Positions 63,066 to 64,000 of a DNA stretch of 64,000 bases are shown in pieces (positions within the stretch are counted from its first letter, which is position 1; every line of letters starts with the position of its first letter). Both the position numbers and the translations under genes were made by a program. Source of the DNA: an uncultured Gammaproteobacteria bacterium (GTDB taxonomy: Bacteria; Pseudomonadota; Gammaproteobacteria; Pseudomonadales; Pseudohongiellaceae); assembly GCA_913060975.1 (NCBI GenBank), contig CAJXVC010000003.1:248001-312000 (forward strand). The letters are read 5' to 3'. A model generated the notes under the pieces. It did no database searches. It saw only the letters and a program-made list of their open reading frames with translations, and was not told where the DNA came from.

Positions 63066-64000
63066 TTAAGTTACCTCGTTCGCAATGCGCTGACGTTCCT
63101 TTTCTACCAAAACCCGGCGCAGGATTTTGCCTGCCGCTGACTTGGGAATCTCATCGACCAATTCCACTTTGCGTATCTTTTTGTGCGGCGCGACGTTCTC
63201 GGCGACAAAAGCCATGATGTCGGCTTCGTTCATGGCATCTTTCAAAACAACGAAAGCCATTGGTATCTCGCCAGCTTCTTCATCCGGTGAGGGAATGACA
63301 GCAGCATCGGCAATGGCAGGGTGGCTGACAAGCAGCGCTTCAAGCTCGGCTGGTGCGACTTGATAACCTTTGTACTTGATCAGCTCCTTGACCCGGTCGA
63401 CGATGAAGAAATAGCCGTCGGCGTCGGCATAACCAATATCACCGGTGTGAAACCAGCCATCGGTTGCTTCGACATTGTTGAGATAACCGCTCATAACGTG
63501 CGGACCACGAATAAGCACTTCGCCGCGTTCATCAGCGCCTAGCAGGGCGCCGGTTTCTGTATCGATGACACAGGATTCGGTGTTAGGCAAGACCTGCCCT
63601 ACAGACCCTATTTTCTCCACGGGCACCGGAGCAGTATTAACATGGGAGGCGCCGGACACCTCGGTGAGTCCATAACCCTGATAGACATCGCAATGCAGGC
63701 GTGCAGCGCAGGCCTTTTCGAGATCGCTGCCGAGTGGTGCGGCTCCGGATCCCACAATGCGGACGCTGGATAGATCGTAGTCGTCAACTAACGGGTGTTT
63801 GGCCAGGGCCAACAATAGCGGTGGCACAAGGTTGAGACTGGTGATTTTATAGGTCTGCACGATTTGCAGGAATTGATCGAGTTCAAAGCGCGGCACAGTG
63901 ACCAGAGGAATGCCGCGATAGATGGCGAGATTCAGAATCAATACCATGCCGTAAATATGGAAAAATGGCAGGACGCCAATCATACGGTCGCCATCTTGCA
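63066..64000 (-). CDS. AMP-dependent acyl-CoA synthetase (4-coumarate:CoA ligase type), 5' end missing
   Basis: The frame runs to the right edge, so the N-terminus is outside the window; ATG 63983 is an internal codon. The visible part begins before L-P-F-F-H-I-Y-G-M. It includes G-S-G-A-A-P-L-G, Y-Q-G-Y-G-L-T-E-V-S-G (motif A5), T-G-D-I-G-Y-A-D (adenylate-binding Asp), D-R-V-K-E-L-I-K-Y-K-G-Y-Q-V and the C-terminal catalytic lysine in P-K-S-A-A-G-K-I-L-R. It activates a carboxylic acid to its CoA ester through an acyl-AMP. The substrate could be an aromatic or a medium-chain acid. Confidence 0.93.
   Translation of the reverse strand, partial: QDGDRMIGVLPFFHIYGMVLILNLAIYRGIPLVTVPRFELDQFLQIVQTYKITSLNLVPPLLLALAKHPLVDDYDLSSVRIVGSGAAPLGSDLEKACAARLHCDVYQGYGLTEVSGASHVNTAPVPVEKIGSVGQVLPNTESCVIDTETGALLGADERGEVLIRGPHVMSGYLNNVEATDGWFHTGDIGYADADGYFFIVDRVKELIKYKGYQVAPAELEALLVSHPAIADAAVIPSPDEEAGEIPMAFVVLKDAMNEADIMAFVAENVAPHKKIRKVELVDEIPKSAAGKILRRVLVEKERQRIANEVT

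Noticed and set aside
1..64000. tRNA, rRNA, CRISPR, insertion sequence or prophage
   Set aside because: I looked for cloverleaf-like stems, regular repeat-spacer arrays, transposase motifs and attachment sites and found none I could support.

Overview
The window looks like a gammaproteobacterial chromosome with roughly even base composition and no sign of plasmid or phage. Supporting genes are a CheR/CheD/CheB set with a pentapeptide-tailed chemoreceptor, hybrid kinases of BarA type, a FadE-type acyl-CoA dehydrogenase, LPS core glycosyltransferases, two TonB-dependent receptors, a PQQ dehydrogenase and several secreted hydrolases. The mix fits a marine or other aquatic heterotroph, but I cannot name the genus. 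I saw no tRNA, rRNA, CRISPR array or insertion sequence.

Region 1 (1-23 kb) is a sensory block. A PAS-containing methyl-accepting protein enters from the left edge and ends in EWETF, a CheR/CheB-tethering pentapeptide. It is followed by a STAS protein, a small helical protein with a CheZ-like DxxxQ motif, CheR, CheD, CheB and a 51-residue membrane peptide. Next come a receiver-EAL protein, a lone receiver and four hybrid histidine kinases on the same strand. One of these kinases is broken by a single-base frameshift near 12664. Two more kinases, a CPA2 antiporter and the remnant of a sodium/solute symporter lie on the minus strand.

Region 2 (23-35.5 kb) is mixed. It holds a voltage-gated cation channel with an unusually acidic filter, fadE, a MutS-like ATPase, and a BlaI repressor with a BlaR1/M56 protease that carries a TonB-like C-terminus. 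A TonB receptor converges on this pair. Two LPS core glycosyltransferases and a secreted hydrolase resembling PETase and cutinases follow.

Region 3 (35.8-50.5 kb) is mostly periplasmic redox and hydrolysis. It holds a PQQ dehydrogenase, glucokinase with a secreted bicupin, an orphan NosR-like flavin/Fe-S membrane protein, and a heme-c plus copper-monooxygenase-like protein. It also holds a Prx5-type peroxiredoxin, a Tat-exported oxidoreductase that appears to be a circularly permuted D-amino-acid oxidase, an M3 oligoendopeptidase, a PHB-depolymerase-like esterase, a quinone reductase and a small lipoprotein.

Region 4 (50.6-64 kb) centres on a three-gene operon: a Tat-exported L-amino-acid-oxidase-like flavoprotein, a diheme cytochrome c and a membrane-anchored RidA. 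Together they look like a periplasmic amino-acid dehydrogenase with its own imine hydrolase. A large TonB receptor lies divergent to it. The rest is a DUF1295 membrane protein, an M20 amidohydrolase, a YHYH protein, a TIGR01777 epimerase, a DUF1761 protein and an acyl-CoA synthetase cut by the right edge. A pair of hairpins ending in a T-run at 62530-62593 has no upstream plus-strand gene and may mark a small RNA.
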